From: Vespa crabro
Lineage: Eukaryota > Arthropoda > Insecta > Hymenoptera > Vespidae
Direction of reading: 5' to 3'
Length of the DNA stretch: 64,000 nucleotides
NCBI RefSeq assembly: GCF_910589235.1
Contig: NC_060966.1
Span: 2,604,001 to 2,668,000 of the forward strand
In this document: one piece after another, positions 35,583 through 47,299 of the stretch
How positions within the stretch are numbered: the first letter of the stretch is position 1
Layout: each line of letters opens with the position of its first letter
The notes under the pieces: generated by a model
What the model was told of the DNA's origin: nothing
What the model saw: only the letters and a program-made list of their open reading frames with translations
The model's database searches: none
Position numbers and translations under genes: made by a program

Positions 35583-38201
35583 ATGGAATTCACTGTAATA
35601 TTAATTATTATTGAAACGATTTTATTTGGATTGCTCTATGGAATAGCAGAATATATTTTAAATAAATTACATATGTTTAATAAGATTAAAGGAATTTCTG
35701 GTCCAAAAGCATATCCAGTTATTAGAAATGTTCATTCATTTATTGATGATACAGCTGATAAACTTGCATCTTATCCTTTTTATATTGAAGTATTTTACCC
35801 GATATTTTTTTATAATCTTTTTTTTTAGCTTTATTCAACCAAATATTAAATCTCGGTAAGAATTATCAATTATTGAGGCGTGTATGGCTAGAAACGAAAT
35901 TATTTGTAATCGTAGACAATCCCGAATATATCAAAGTAAGATATATTAACGTTATTTTAATAATTTTTAATAATTTTTAATAATTTTATAATTTTCTTAT
36001 TTTGATTCTTATTTTTTTTTCGAAAGAGTGTGCTCAATAGTTCAAATATTACTGATAATAGCAAGGATTATAAAAAACTCAAAACTTCTGTGGGGAACGG
36101 TTTGTTAACAGCTCCAGGTGATGTATATTTTCTACATTGTTTATTAATACATAAATATATATGTATATATATATATAAAATATTAAATTTTAGAAAACTG
36201 AACAGTAAAAATTTTTACTTCTTTATATGCACATACAAATAAATTTATTATATGTATGTATAGGCAAATAAGTAAAGTATATATTTATTATATGTATGTA
36301 TAGACAATAAGTAAAGTATATAAATTAATGTATTACATTCCTTTTGATTTTAAGCATCATTTTGGAATCCTCATCGAAAAATTTTAAATGATGTCTTTCT
36401 TTTAGAACATACAAAATCGCATGTGGATGTATTCATTAATTATTCTATCGTTTTAATGAAAAAATTGGAAACTTCAGTTGGAGAAGAATTAGACGTTTTC
36501 CATTTCATTTTTCGCTGTACATTAGATATAATATGTGGTAGAATTTAGAAATTTTGATACGTGTATAAAATTGACGTTTTTGTTTAAAGTTTAATATAAT
36601 TTTGTTAAACTTTTTATTGGAAGACAGCATGCTGGGTACGAAAATAAATTCGCTGACAAATCCGGATTGCAAATTAGCTGAAGCAATAGAATGGTAATAA
36701 TAATGAAACTTTTATTTTCTTAATGTATTGTATATTTTTCGTCTGCTCTTTCAGTGGAATGGATATAGCTGCACAGAGGATCTTCAAATTATGGTTACAT
36801 CCAAATATAATTTTTTATAACACTGCTATAGGAAAGAAATATCAGGCGTATTTGTTTTAGCTGCATAACTTTACAAACAAAGTATAATTAGAAGAAACTT
36901 TTTTTAAATTGTATTCCTACTTTTCAAAATTTCGAAATTTTAATTTTATATTTCATATATATATATTATTGTTTTTTATTCCTAAAGATAATCAAAGAAA
37001 AAAAGAAATTTATATTAAAAAGTAAAATTAATCGGGAATTGACAGAGGAAAATTTAGGTAAAAATATGAAATATATGTTTAAAAAAATTTAGTTTTCAAT
37101 CTTTTCATTTATTAATAATATTAATGAGATTCTTGTTCATTTCTCAAGAACCAAAGTCAAGGACACTTCTAGATTTTTTATTTGAATTGTCGCACGAAAG
37201 GGGAAAATATTCGGAGCAAGATATCTGCGAAGAAATGAATACAATAATTATAGCTGTAAGTCGTATTTATTATTTTTAATTGGTATACAATTTGTTTTAT
37301 TAATGACAATTAAGAAAAACTGTATATTACTTTCAAAGAATCGAAACTTCAGCCACAATCATTAGCTTTGTACTTTTAATGCTTGCTACATATCCGGATA
37401 TTCAAAAATGTGTATAATACATTTTCTTAATAATTTATCATTATGTATCCGACGAAAATTATAATCATATTAACTTCTTATTCTGTCTTCCACATATTCG
37501 ATCACAAAGTACAAAGTATATGAGGAACTAAATCAAATTCACTGCTCAGACGATCCGAAACGTGTTCTAATATCATATAATGATATTAAAAGTATGAAAC
37601 TTTTAGAACATGTGATCAAGGAAACATTACGTCTTCGCAGGTCCAGTCATCGCCTGGAGAGTGACGCAAGATAGTGTCTCTGCATACAAAATGACTTATT
37701 TTATGTTTTTTATCATTAATAATATGAATATATTATATAGCAATAATATTTTTTATTAATTGTATTAAGTGAGAGAAGGTTAGACTATACCGAAAGATAG
37801 TTCAGCAGTATTTCTCATTTATAAACTTCATGGAAGCGCAAAATATTGGCCATGGCCATTAGTATTCGATCCCGATAGGTTCCTACCAGGAAAGAATTGT
37901 TCTTCATATTTCTTTCCATTTAGTTACCGTCGAAGAAATTGCATAGGTAATTACATATTCCTATAGATTATTTGATAGTATATTCCAGAAAATTCTAAAG
38001 TAAAATGCATTTACAATTGATTTTATTTTTTTAGGTCAAAATTTTGCTATGCTAAACATGACAATAATTATTGCTACACTGATAAGAAGATATCTAATTA
38101 AAATATATAATCCAATAGGATTTGCAGAAATAGATTTAACGATAAGCCTCACATTAAAATCGGCAAAACCAATAAGATTAAAATTCGAAAGAAGAAATTA
38201 A
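35583..38201 (+). pseudogene. CYP4-family P450 pseudogene A', contiguous
   Basis: All 12 exons are present in order. Exon 1 begins at ATG 35,583, exon 4 is at about 36,356-36,538, the heme exon at about 37,772-37,950, and TAA at 38,199-38,201. Lesions: the exon 1 donor GT is now AT (CTGATAAAC near 35,757); TAG at 36,858-36,860 in exon 6 where A has a tyrosine codon; the exon 9 acceptor AG is now AA and its donor is lost; a 5-bp deletion after KETLRL (about 37,632-37,646); and TAG at 37,781-37,783 replacing tryptophan. The last two are shared with A. The heme exon still reads FSYRRRNCI, with the motif glycine changed to arginine. Confidence 0.9.
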
Positions 38202-38427
38202 TTAAAACATGTAATATATATACAATACAAACATAATTAATATATATATACATAACGAATTCTGTGAAATATAGTATAGAACCTGTAGCAGAGACAAATT
38301 ATTATCTGTATAAAATAAAAACTGTACAAAAACCGTCCACTAATTATTTCATATAATTTGATATAATGAATAAATAATTAATAGATCTCTCGAAGTTCAT
38401 TCTCATTGCTTATTTCGAAATTTTAAT

Positions 38428-38430
<3 letters not shown>

Positions 38431-38477
<47 letters not shown>

Positions 38478-38488
38478 TCTCTCTCTCG
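38431..38488. repeat. CT microsatellite
   Basis: Mirror of the AG run at 13,176-13,232, located just past the 3' end of A'. Confidence 0.95.
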
Positions 38489-39744
38489 TAAATGAGAATA
38501 CTCAACTGGCACATGTAGGGTTTATTATTTATGCGATGAAACTAGACAAAGCAACTAATCTATTTTGTTTAAAAATTCCTATCTATAAATTATAAAATAT
38601 AATGTTAAAATAATTCTTGTATGAAATAAGGTAATTAGGCCGTTCAACCAAACGAATCGAGTGATATTATTCAACGCACGCGACGGGAAAGTGATCGAGT
38701 GAAGAGTGAATTCATAAATTTCAGTTTTTTGATTCAGTCTTAAATATGATTTTATCCATCAAACAATTACGCTATTCATTACATTTCACTCGTAACGTGT
38801 GTGATTTCAGCGATTGGACAAAATATGGACTACAAAACAAGTGAGAAACGCTGTCTTTACGTTGCGTCTATATAAGCTTATTTCTCTCTCTACTCCGGCA
38901 GCCTCTTACCATTTTAGAGAAAGAAAGAAAGAGAGAAAGGGAATGAGAAAGAGGGAATGAGAGAGAGATAGATAGAGAAAGAAAGCATAACTTATCAAGT
39001 ATGCAAGCAAAAAACATTCTTTTTTATCGGATTCAGCCGAGGCTGCATATGTAATAGTTGCGTCATACACAACGGAAGTTTATGAAAAAACTATATCATG
39101 TAAATTTTGGTATTCTAATCCTATACACATATCCTTCCTTTTAATTCTCATTTTATTTCATATCATCCTCTCCCTCTCTTTCTCTCACATTCTTAGCAGG
39201 AATTTGTTAATATTATTTATGAATATCAGTTAAAGTATTAGATTTATATGGAGTTGTTTCAATTCTTGCAGGAATACTTTATTTATTCACGAGACTGTTT
39301 CCAAACGATCCCACTAAAGAGCCTTTAGAAAATAAAGAATAAATAGAAGATGAGATTTTTTAAATGCTAAAATGACCATTTTGTTAAACTAATCTTTTCT
39401 TTAGGTATTTAATGAAAGACATGTTATAAAACAATTAAATAGAAACTACACAAGTAATGCCTTTTCATCGTATTTATCAATATTAAGAAGAATAAAATTA
39501 ATTCATTAATTATCATTAAAATTCAATCATTTTTTTTACTCTTTCACTCTTGCATTGCCGCTATTTGCTATTCACGTGTACGTTTTTCAGAGTACGGGCC
39601 AATGATCTACGTCCGGCGTAAAGAGCTCGCCTAATCTCTGCACGTGGACTGACATTCAATCTTCTGGTTACATTTATTCCTTACGTTTGTTTTTAAATAA
39701 TATTTAAATTGTATTCCATAAATTCTAGAAAATGCATTTACTAT

Positions 39745-39905
39745 TGATTTTACATTCTTAGATAAAAAATTCACAATGTGAAGATAATAATTGCTATTTT
39801 GTTAAAAGGATTTATCATTAAAATACGGCCAGTAACAATAAAAGAAATTCTGATAAAAATGAATGTTACGTTAAAGCCGGCGAGACGTCTAATGTTTAAT
39901 TTATA
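39745..39905 (+). pseudogene. CYP4-family P450 last-exon relic (right copy)
   Basis: Mirror of 11,640-11,810. The same end text is present (KMNVTLKPARR), but the middle has a stop (AATGTGAAG where the left copy has AATGCTTGAAATGAAG), so it is more decayed. Confidence 0.6.
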
Positions 39906-41603
39906 TAAATATAATATATAGATAATTAATATATAAACATAACGAATCCTGTGGATAACTGTAGGTAATTTGTGGCAGATATAAATTATTAACCATACAA
40001 AATAAGAATTACAGAAAAGCTACAAAAGGATCTCATTATTTCATACGATTTTATATAATAAATGATCAATGGATAAAGACTTTCTCTAATTTGAACAACA
40101 TTGAGTAAGTTAATGTTATCCAATGAGGTTATGTTTCTGAAGTGGTCGGTGAACTTTTCCTGAATGTCAACTACTTTAGAATTTATCGACAATCAGTTTG
40201 AAAGTATTACTAACTAATATTGAAATCGTTCAATAACTTAATATTATCTCGTTGATCGCTGGCAAACGTTAGAACAACTTCTACCAACAACGAAAACGTA
40301 GCATTTATCCTTAATAAAATAATTATTCTACTTTCCCTTTATACTTACAGATATTTATTTTCATTTTTGGACGAATTCAATTTTAATTATATATTTATTC
40401 ATGTTCTTTCGTCAAGCATTTAAATGTTTGCGTGACACTTCGTAGTTAATAATATTTTTATGATGTAAAAAAATTTTCTCGCTATATCAATATTTTCTGA
40501 GATAAGTAGATATTTCCGTATCCTCTCCACTTACAGCGTCCATACGTTGAATGATATGTTACTCAGTGAGTTTGCATTCGTCTAGGCTATATCACAAAAA
40601 TATTCGTATTATAACAGTAACGGTCCTCCTAATCTAAGATCCATTCATTTTTTATTGTCTTATAAGTCGTAGCGATAAAATTGCTAGAAAAAACCTAATT
40701 AAGTACAGAAAAAAATATTCTGGTTACAGTTTCAGAAATTGACCACTTAAGATCATTGTGGGTCATATCCAAAAAAAAGTAGATGAATAAAGTTTAGAAG
40801 AAAAGTCGGTTGCTATTATAATAAATTTGCAAGAGTTCCGATTTTGTTAAAAGGAATCTGGCTCGGTCTATCGTATTAAGATGCGTGCCTGCATCTGTAT
40901 GCGCGTATCAATATTGTCTGTATCAATAAAAGTTAGATGGTGTGTAAGGAATAAGAGATAGAGAGAAAGAAAAAGAGAGACGTTTTTGACCTCAAAGAAT
41001 AATTCGATAGTAATTTAAAATAGTGTAAACTTATAATTGAGAATAAATGTTTATTGTTCGAAAATAGCATTATTACTCCTCATACTCTTAAAGAAATAGT
41101 ATATCTCAAAAAAATTTATCTTACTTCCAAAAGAAATAAAAAAATAATTAATGAATTTAATAAAAAAAAATATTTTATATGATTTAGGGTCCATTTCTAT
41201 ATAACCGACGGTAGTCGTTCTGTGTCTGAACATTTACGTACGGTCGATGACTGTACGCGAATGAAACGATCCTTAAGTTAACAATTCACTTATGAGTGTC
41301 TACCGTCACCAGTACAAAGGAGCCAACATGAAATTATTTAAATATTTTGGACGAAATATCCTAATGCGTACACAACCAATAAGCATCATACCTTCCCTTT
41401 CTAATCTTCTTATTAAGCCATCATCAAAATCAACCCTCTAGTTTGGAATTAAAGATAGTAAGGCTTATTAGTTAAATTAGTCATGCCACACTCGGATGTA
41501 GCCAGTCCAATTTAACGATACACAATAATGAAACGTGAATACTGAAACCTTTGTATCTCAATACCTTAGATAATATTCCAGACAGTATTGTCAAAAGGGA
41601 TGA

Positions 41604-42063
41604 TTGCATAGTCGAGAAATGGGGTCGTATATCAACATAACTAAGCTGATGTTAAAGACCTTGCAACTCCCGCACGGACAAAAATTAGCTATATCAAAAA
41701 TTTTGGAGGGTGTTTCTAGATTCTTGGCAGATTTGCAACACGGGAAAATTAGAAAGAGCTTAATTTTTAAAAATATTGATACTTCTAAACGTGATATTCT
41801 CTAATTTACTTCATCAAGCGAATTACTATTCGGTGGAAATTTGGACAAAAAATTCAAGCCAGCTCCGCTTTTGGAGTCATTCTCCAAAAAATTTAAGTTT
41901 GTTTGCCGATCAAGTTCAAATAGTGAGACAAAAAATTCGAAGACCTGTTTCGTCGCCTGCCATACACACCTCAATTAAATTCGACGATGAGTGGGCAGAG
42001 CACCTAAACATCAATTCAGAAATCTTTTTTGGAGCCACTAGCAACCATAAAAGGGTTACTTGA
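41604..42063 (+). pseudogene. DIRS-like gag region
   Basis: Two overlapping frames (41,604-41,804 and 41,776-42,063). The first contains LMLKTLQLPHGQKLAISKIL, the second DDEWAEHLNINSEIFFGATS. The frame change near 41,790 is a lesion. Assignment rests on position before the RT and on the general resemblance to DIRS gag. Confidence 0.55.
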
Positions 42064-42244
42064 ACGTCATGAAATGATCCTAGAAAACGGCGTAAGTTGT
42101 CCAGCAGGTCGTTTAAAATCTTTCTTCCAATATTGGTTGTAAATTACTTCTGATGCGACCATCTTGAGCTGTGTCTTAAAATCCATTTCTCTAGAAAAGT
42201 AGAACAGACTCATCCTCCCTCAGAACCCGACTGATCGGACCAGG

Positions 42245-42765
42245 AAAAAGTAGCTCTAAAACAGCAAATAGACGAGTTATTGAGAAAGGAAGCTATCAAA
42301 GAGACAAAGTCTTCCGCCGGTCAGTTCATATTTAACATCTTTCTGGTTTATAAACCTGACGGAGACTTTCGTTTAATTTTAATTCTTAAAAAATTCAATG
42401 ATTTTATTAGCACCGAGCATTTTATGCTTGAAGACATTAAAGTTGTTAGAAGATTGCTGTCTTTAAATTTTATAATATCTACCGATTATAATAATAAATT
42501 ATTATAATAAATTTTATGGTATCTATCGATTTGAAAGATGCTTACTATTTAATTTCTGTGGCTAAAACTGACAGAAAGTACTTGAGATTTAGATTCCTTG
42601 ATAAAATATATAAATTTATCTGCTTACTTTTTGGTTTAAATGTTGCTCCATATATCTTTACAAAAATTATGAAGCAGGTAGTTTCATACTTAAGGCTAAT
42701 AGTAATCCTACTAGTCTTTTACCTGGATAATATTCTAATAATAGGGTCTTTTGAGTTCGTTTGAA
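42245..42765 (+). pseudogene. DIRS-like reverse transcriptase
   Basis: Motifs in order: KQQIDELLRKEAIKE, the F-x-S/N-x-x-F-L-V-x-K-P-D-G block (NIFLVYKPDGDFRLILIL), a broken repeat of the first catalytic strand (TDYNN, stops, then VSIDLKDAYYLISV), PFGL-like LLFGLNVAPYIFTKIM, and YLDNILIIG at 42,720-42,731. DIRS RTs normally have YLDD there; the second aspartate is asparagine, so the enzyme would be inactive even without the stops. Confidence 0.8.
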
Positions 42766-43498
42766 AAGTACTAAGATTACTTTAACATTGCTGAAAAACT
42801 TGGAGATTATTATAAATTTTTTGATAAAAGTTAATTAACGCCATCCAAAAGATGTAAACTCTTGAGTTTAATTTATAATTCTAATGAAATGGTAGTTGAA
42901 CTTCCAATTGAAAAGAAAAACAAAGTAATCGAGTTAATTAAAAAGATTAATCGGATTAAAAAATGTAAGATTAAAAAATTAGCAGCTTTTATAGGTACTC
43001 CCGAGTCCAACACTGAAGTATGGCAGAGTACATATACGTCGTTTCGAAAGAGAAAGATTTCTAGTTCTTATTTGTAACAAAGAAGATTACGATAGTTACA
43101 TGGCTATCACATCTACTTTAATAAATGGTCGTAATTGGTGGAGTAGGAATGTGTTGGTGACTAAAAACTCTATCAAAACCTTTAATCCAGTTATAGAAAT
43201 CTTCTCTGACGTTTTAACTTCAGGTTGGGGAGCAGTCTGTAACAATAGCAGAGTAGACAATACTACGGCAATTGCCTACATCAATAGAAAGGGCGGGATA
43301 CGAATCCTGTAGTCGAAGGAGCTAGCTGAGGAAATTAGGACATCGTGTAAGGAGAGAGAGCTGTGGATATTTGCATTCTAGATCCGCTCTGAGGATAATT
43401 CTGTTACTGACTTTGAGTCTAGAACACTGGAGCCAGAGACAAAATACAATCTTTCAGACAAAGCCTTTGATGCGATTGTACACAGATTTGGTAGATTA

Positions 43499-43948
43499 GT
43501 GATAGATCTTTTTACCATGCGAGCTAATGCAAAATGCAAGCGTTATGTTTCGTGGAAAAAAGATCGAGGATCAATAGCAATTGACGCTTTCACTCTCAAC
43601 TGGAAAACATACTTTTCTTATGTCTTTCCGCCATTTTCTACTATTCTACGGGTGTTAGAGAAAATTTGGACTGATAAAGCTAGAGGCATATTGGTGGTAC
43701 CACAATGGACACGCAAGCTTGGTTTACAGTATTTTTGTCAATGCTTAATTCGGAACCACTTTACTTTAAATCAAATATTAATTTACTTATCACATTCGAC
43801 AGGCAACCCCACCCAATATGGCAGAGGATTACCCTGGTATCAGAAATTATATCAGGAGAGCTTATGCATTAAAATCAGTACCAGAAGAGTCCATGTAAAT
43901 TATGATAGCATCCTTGAATCGAGAATCTATGAAACATTACGACATTGA
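43499..43948 (+). pseudogene. DIRS-like RNase H / methyltransferase-linked region
   Basis: The text DLFTMRANAKCKRYVSW, then IAIDAFTLNW and VFPPFSTILRVLEKI matches the conserved block after RNase H in DIRS-group elements (DLFAS...RYxSW...DAFxxxW...FPPFxxIxRVLxKI), followed by VVPQWTRK. The frame is open for 149 codons; flanking sequence is broken. Confidence 0.7.
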
Positions 43949-44195
43949 TCTGAAAAAATAGTAGAAATTCTACAACAATATCGGAATAGACTCCCTTTCT
44001 AGTACAACCCAGAATATGTTAATGCTTTTAACGGTTGAGTATGATAATGGGGATATGCATGAGTCGCTAAATAGCTTTCGATTAACTATTGCTCTCGTTC
44101 ATGGGCCTAAACTTGGGGAAAATCCAGAAATTAAAAGATTCTTTAAAAGAATATCGAAACTAAGTAAGGCCACCAAAAGCAAAATATAACTATAC

Positions 44196-44735
44196 GTGGA
44201 GTTGGTTTTGGATTGTTTAAAAAAATGGGGATGTAATGACGAATTAATTCTTGAAAAATTATCAATGAAGTTGGCTTCATCGTTAGCTCTGATGATAGCA
44301 CACCGCATGCAGACTCTGTCATTAATTGACATTCGAAATATTGGCACGATTAAAAGTACAATCGAAATAAGAATCCCAATGCGTATTAAAACATCTGGGT
44401 TGAATAAAAAGCAACTGTTGTCTATTCCATTCTACTCGAAGGAAGCGTTTATTTGTCCTGTTAATACACTCAAATTTTATATACGAAAAACTAAACAATT
44501 GAGAGATACTAAAAATAAACTGTTCATCTCATTTCGAAATTTCAAACATTGAGTGGATGGATAAAGGAGGTTGAAGGACAGTGATGTGAACACGTCTATC
44601 TTCAGTTCTAATAGTACACGAGACGCTTCAACTTCAGCAGCTAGTAGAAATGGAATTTCTATCGATTGTATTTTAAAAACAGCCAGATAGTCTTCGAAAT
44701 CGGAAAACTTTGCCAGATTTTACAAAAGAGAATTT
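44196..44735 (+). pseudogene. DIRS-like tyrosine recombinase
   Basis: The first box is AHRMQTLSLIDIRNI (44,298-44,345), containing the first catalytic arginine. After a frame change near 44,550 the domain goes on with SSNSTRDASTSAASRNGISI (second box; the usual histidine of HxxR seems replaced by asparagine). It ends SENFARFYKREF, whose tyrosine (44,721-44,723) would be the nucleophile. A product is prevented by the frameshift and a stop near 44,683. Confidence 0.8.
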
Positions 44736-44903
44736 AAGATAAAGATATTTTTGCATTGATTATACTAGATAATTAAATGTTCGTATTAATTTTTCAAAGT
44801 TAACACATATTTTTTACTGGCTAATCTTGTAATATCTATGATAATTCAATAACTGTAACAATTATCAACAGCTGCAATTTGATTTCGAGGAGGCGCGAAA
44901 TAC

Positions 44904-45270
44904 AATTTAATGATTAAACAAGCTTACTTCAAAATGAATTTCAATCATAATTATATGGAGCGCTTCTTTGACCAAAAACTTTCCTTTCAATACATTTCCT
45001 TCTTTCTGACTATTTAGTTTGGTAAGAAACACACTTTTTGTTATGGCGTAACTTTAAAAAGAATGACGTGTCATGGCGTCGCTTGGCAGATGCAGTTGCA
45101 ATTCTTTTGTTTTATGTTAGACTTTAAAGTATGTGGCGACAATGGTACAATATAGACAAATGGTACAATATAGAGATACTACAACTTGATCTCTTCGAAA
45201 AAGGCGCTCCATACAATTATGATTGAATTTCACTTACAGGTAAGCTTCTTTAATCATTTAATTTTATAGT
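44904..45270. mobile_element. 0.37-kb element with about 65-bp terminal inverted repeats
   Basis: The left end (44,904-44,970) and the reverse complement of the right end (45,199-45,270) share TTAATGATTAAA, AAGCTTAC and TTCAATCATAATT followed by TATGGAGCGC. The core has a tandem repeat of ATGGTACAATATAGA (about 45,141 and 45,159). There is no coding capacity. This fits a non-autonomous DNA transposon (MITE); superfamily not recognised. Confidence 0.65.
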
Positions 45271-45272
45271 AC

Positions 45273-46870
45273 TACTTATAAAAAATATAAATGCAACAAC
45301 ACTGTTGTATAAAACCATTTTTATTTCTTTATTGGATTGATGAATAATTTGTAATATAATTTTCACTCGTTTCTTATTTTAATATGTATTTTTACTTCAA
45401 TAATAATTACATACCTTGTTTATAAGGAAAATAAGAATTTCCTGTTTTAATTCTTAAAGAATATTAAATAATAAACACAGATATTAAAAATAAATTATAG
45501 ACTGTATGTTGTTACGCACTACCACACGTTAAAACAAAAAAGAACTTTAATAACTAAAACACGAACAACTTATTTACCATGAACAATTTAACAGATTAAC
45601 TCTTTTAATAAAATATTTAGATATTTCGGGACATTCACTAATTACGTTCTCTTAGTTCGAGTTCTTATAGAAGACAGATGACAACTGATGTTTACGTGTC
45701 AAAATTCCTGGATGTATAGAGATGGACATCTAGTTTCGAGTTCACTTCAAACTCCTCTAAGTTGCGTCGTAACAATATTACTAATAATAATAATATTAAA
45801 TGTATAAAAAATAATAACAGTATGTATAAAAATGTCAAGAAATAATTAAAAATTGTCAAAGTAGTAACGTCCGTGATATGTACAATGGGATAAATAATTT
45901 TCGAAAGAGATTCCAAGCTAGAACGGAAATGGTGAAAAATGAAAATGATAATATTATTACAGACTCCAGTCGATTACTAAATACTTGAAAAAATTATTTG
46001 GATCGGTTATTGAGTATTGAATTTGAATGCAAACAGGAAATAGAGAATCTTAAATTTCACATCATCGAAGGCATAATTAGACATTGCTAATAATCATAAC
46101 AAAGGTTTGAGTTTTATAAGTATTGAATAGTTTTCTAAATTTTTCTACATCTTTTATATGTTCCTTTTATTTTATATTTTTATGGATGGTAAGAAATTTT
46201 GTGCGGAGTAATTGATAACATGTAGGCAAAATAAATACGTACTAACTGCATAAATCAAATATCATCCACCAATAATTCATAATTTGAAATGATTTGATAT
46301 TTTTAGTAATTAATTGATAAGTCTCTTCAATATCTTTTTTATTATTTTTTTTCAAATTCTTAAATATACTCCTTTACATTACAATTATTATATAAATGTG
46401 TACGAACTCAAAAATGAGATCCTTTATAGGTTTTCTTCTCTCAGACCGAACGCAAATTTAATCGATGGGAGTATATAATAATTGTAAATATTGTCGCATC
46501 ACGTGAATTATTGATTTTTTGTTCATGTTATATTAATAATCATTTGATTTGTCATTAGCTTTCATATTTCAGTCATCTTCAATTTCTATATAACTCTTCT
46601 AATATTTTCATTTATATTTCATTCGTTTTTTACGTTTTTAACATGATCAATGATACGCAATTAAATTCGCGTTGATATTTATTCTATAAACAGAATGCAA
46701 CGTCTTTATCGTTTAATAGATTGAACTCGTGTTGATAAACGAATTGAAGCATAATATATTTCTACAACGTATCAGGAGAATGTAAAACAAAATTCGGATA
46801 TTAAATCTTCATAGACTGATTGCAAATTCTATTAATACAATATTATTATATACATATATACATATATACA
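45273..46870. repeat. Third, older copy of the B'-A' intergenic block
   Basis: Reverse complement of about 33,560-35,340, with roughly 80-85% identity by eye. It contains the LINE scrap on the + strand (KNYLDRL-like to FECKQEIENLKFH, about 45,880-46,060, broken by a stop), the inversion-flanking repeat (about 46,140-46,580), and the CAGAATGCAACGTCTTTAT region near 46,693. It shows that this block existed in at least three places. Confidence 0.75.
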
Positions 46871-46897
46871 TGCATACGTGCATACATACATACATAC

Positions 46898-46900
<3 letters not shown>

Positions 46901-46949
<49 letters not shown>
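46901..46949. repeat. TA microsatellite
   Basis: A pure TA run at the end of the third copy, in the same relative place as the TA tracts near 18,080 and 33,580. Confidence 0.95.
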
Positions 46950-46955
<6 letters not shown>

Positions 46956-47299
46956 CACATATACATACGAATTATTCTGACACATTCAATAAGAATCATT
47001 ACTTTCCTTTCCATGCACTTTCTTATTTGAACTCCTTCCTTTCCATTGCCGTTTCCTTTTCATCATTTCATGATTATCTTCACAAATATTCTGAGAGAAA
47101 TCATTAGATCAATCAATCTCTATATTAAAGACTTTAAAACAATCGAGCATTAGTAGCAACACTGGTCCTGACTCACTCAGTTTCATGTTACACAATTTGC
47201 AATAGACAATAACAAAAAGTATATCTCTTCCTTTTTATTTCAATGCGTCAAAAATATAAAATAAAGTTACGAAATGAATTTTATCACGCATCTATTTCA

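Larger units (their letters stand above)
30060..41590. repeat. Right arm of the 11.6-kb inverted duplication
   Basis: Reverse complement of 9,900-21,600. It holds B' (minus), a single copy of the inverted-repeat block, a LINE scrap, A' (+), the CT microsatellite and the outer CYP4 relic. The outer end lies where the DIRS-like element begins. Confidence 0.9.
41590..44745 (+). mobile_element. DIRS/PAT-like tyrosine-recombinase retrotransposon, decayed
   Basis: The order on the + strand is gag-like (41,604-42,063), reverse transcriptase (about 42,245-42,765), RNase H and methyltransferase-like region (about 42,860-43,950), then tyrosine recombinase (44,196-44,735). The lack of a DDE integrase and the terminal recombinase domain identify the DIRS superfamily. 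Each domain is interrupted by frameshifts or stops. The terminal repeats were not identified. Its left end coincides with the outer limit of the right palindrome arm. Confidence 0.85.

Noticed and set aside
46820..47107. 95-codon tyrosine/isoleucine-rich frame
   Set aside because: Produced by the TA microsatellite.
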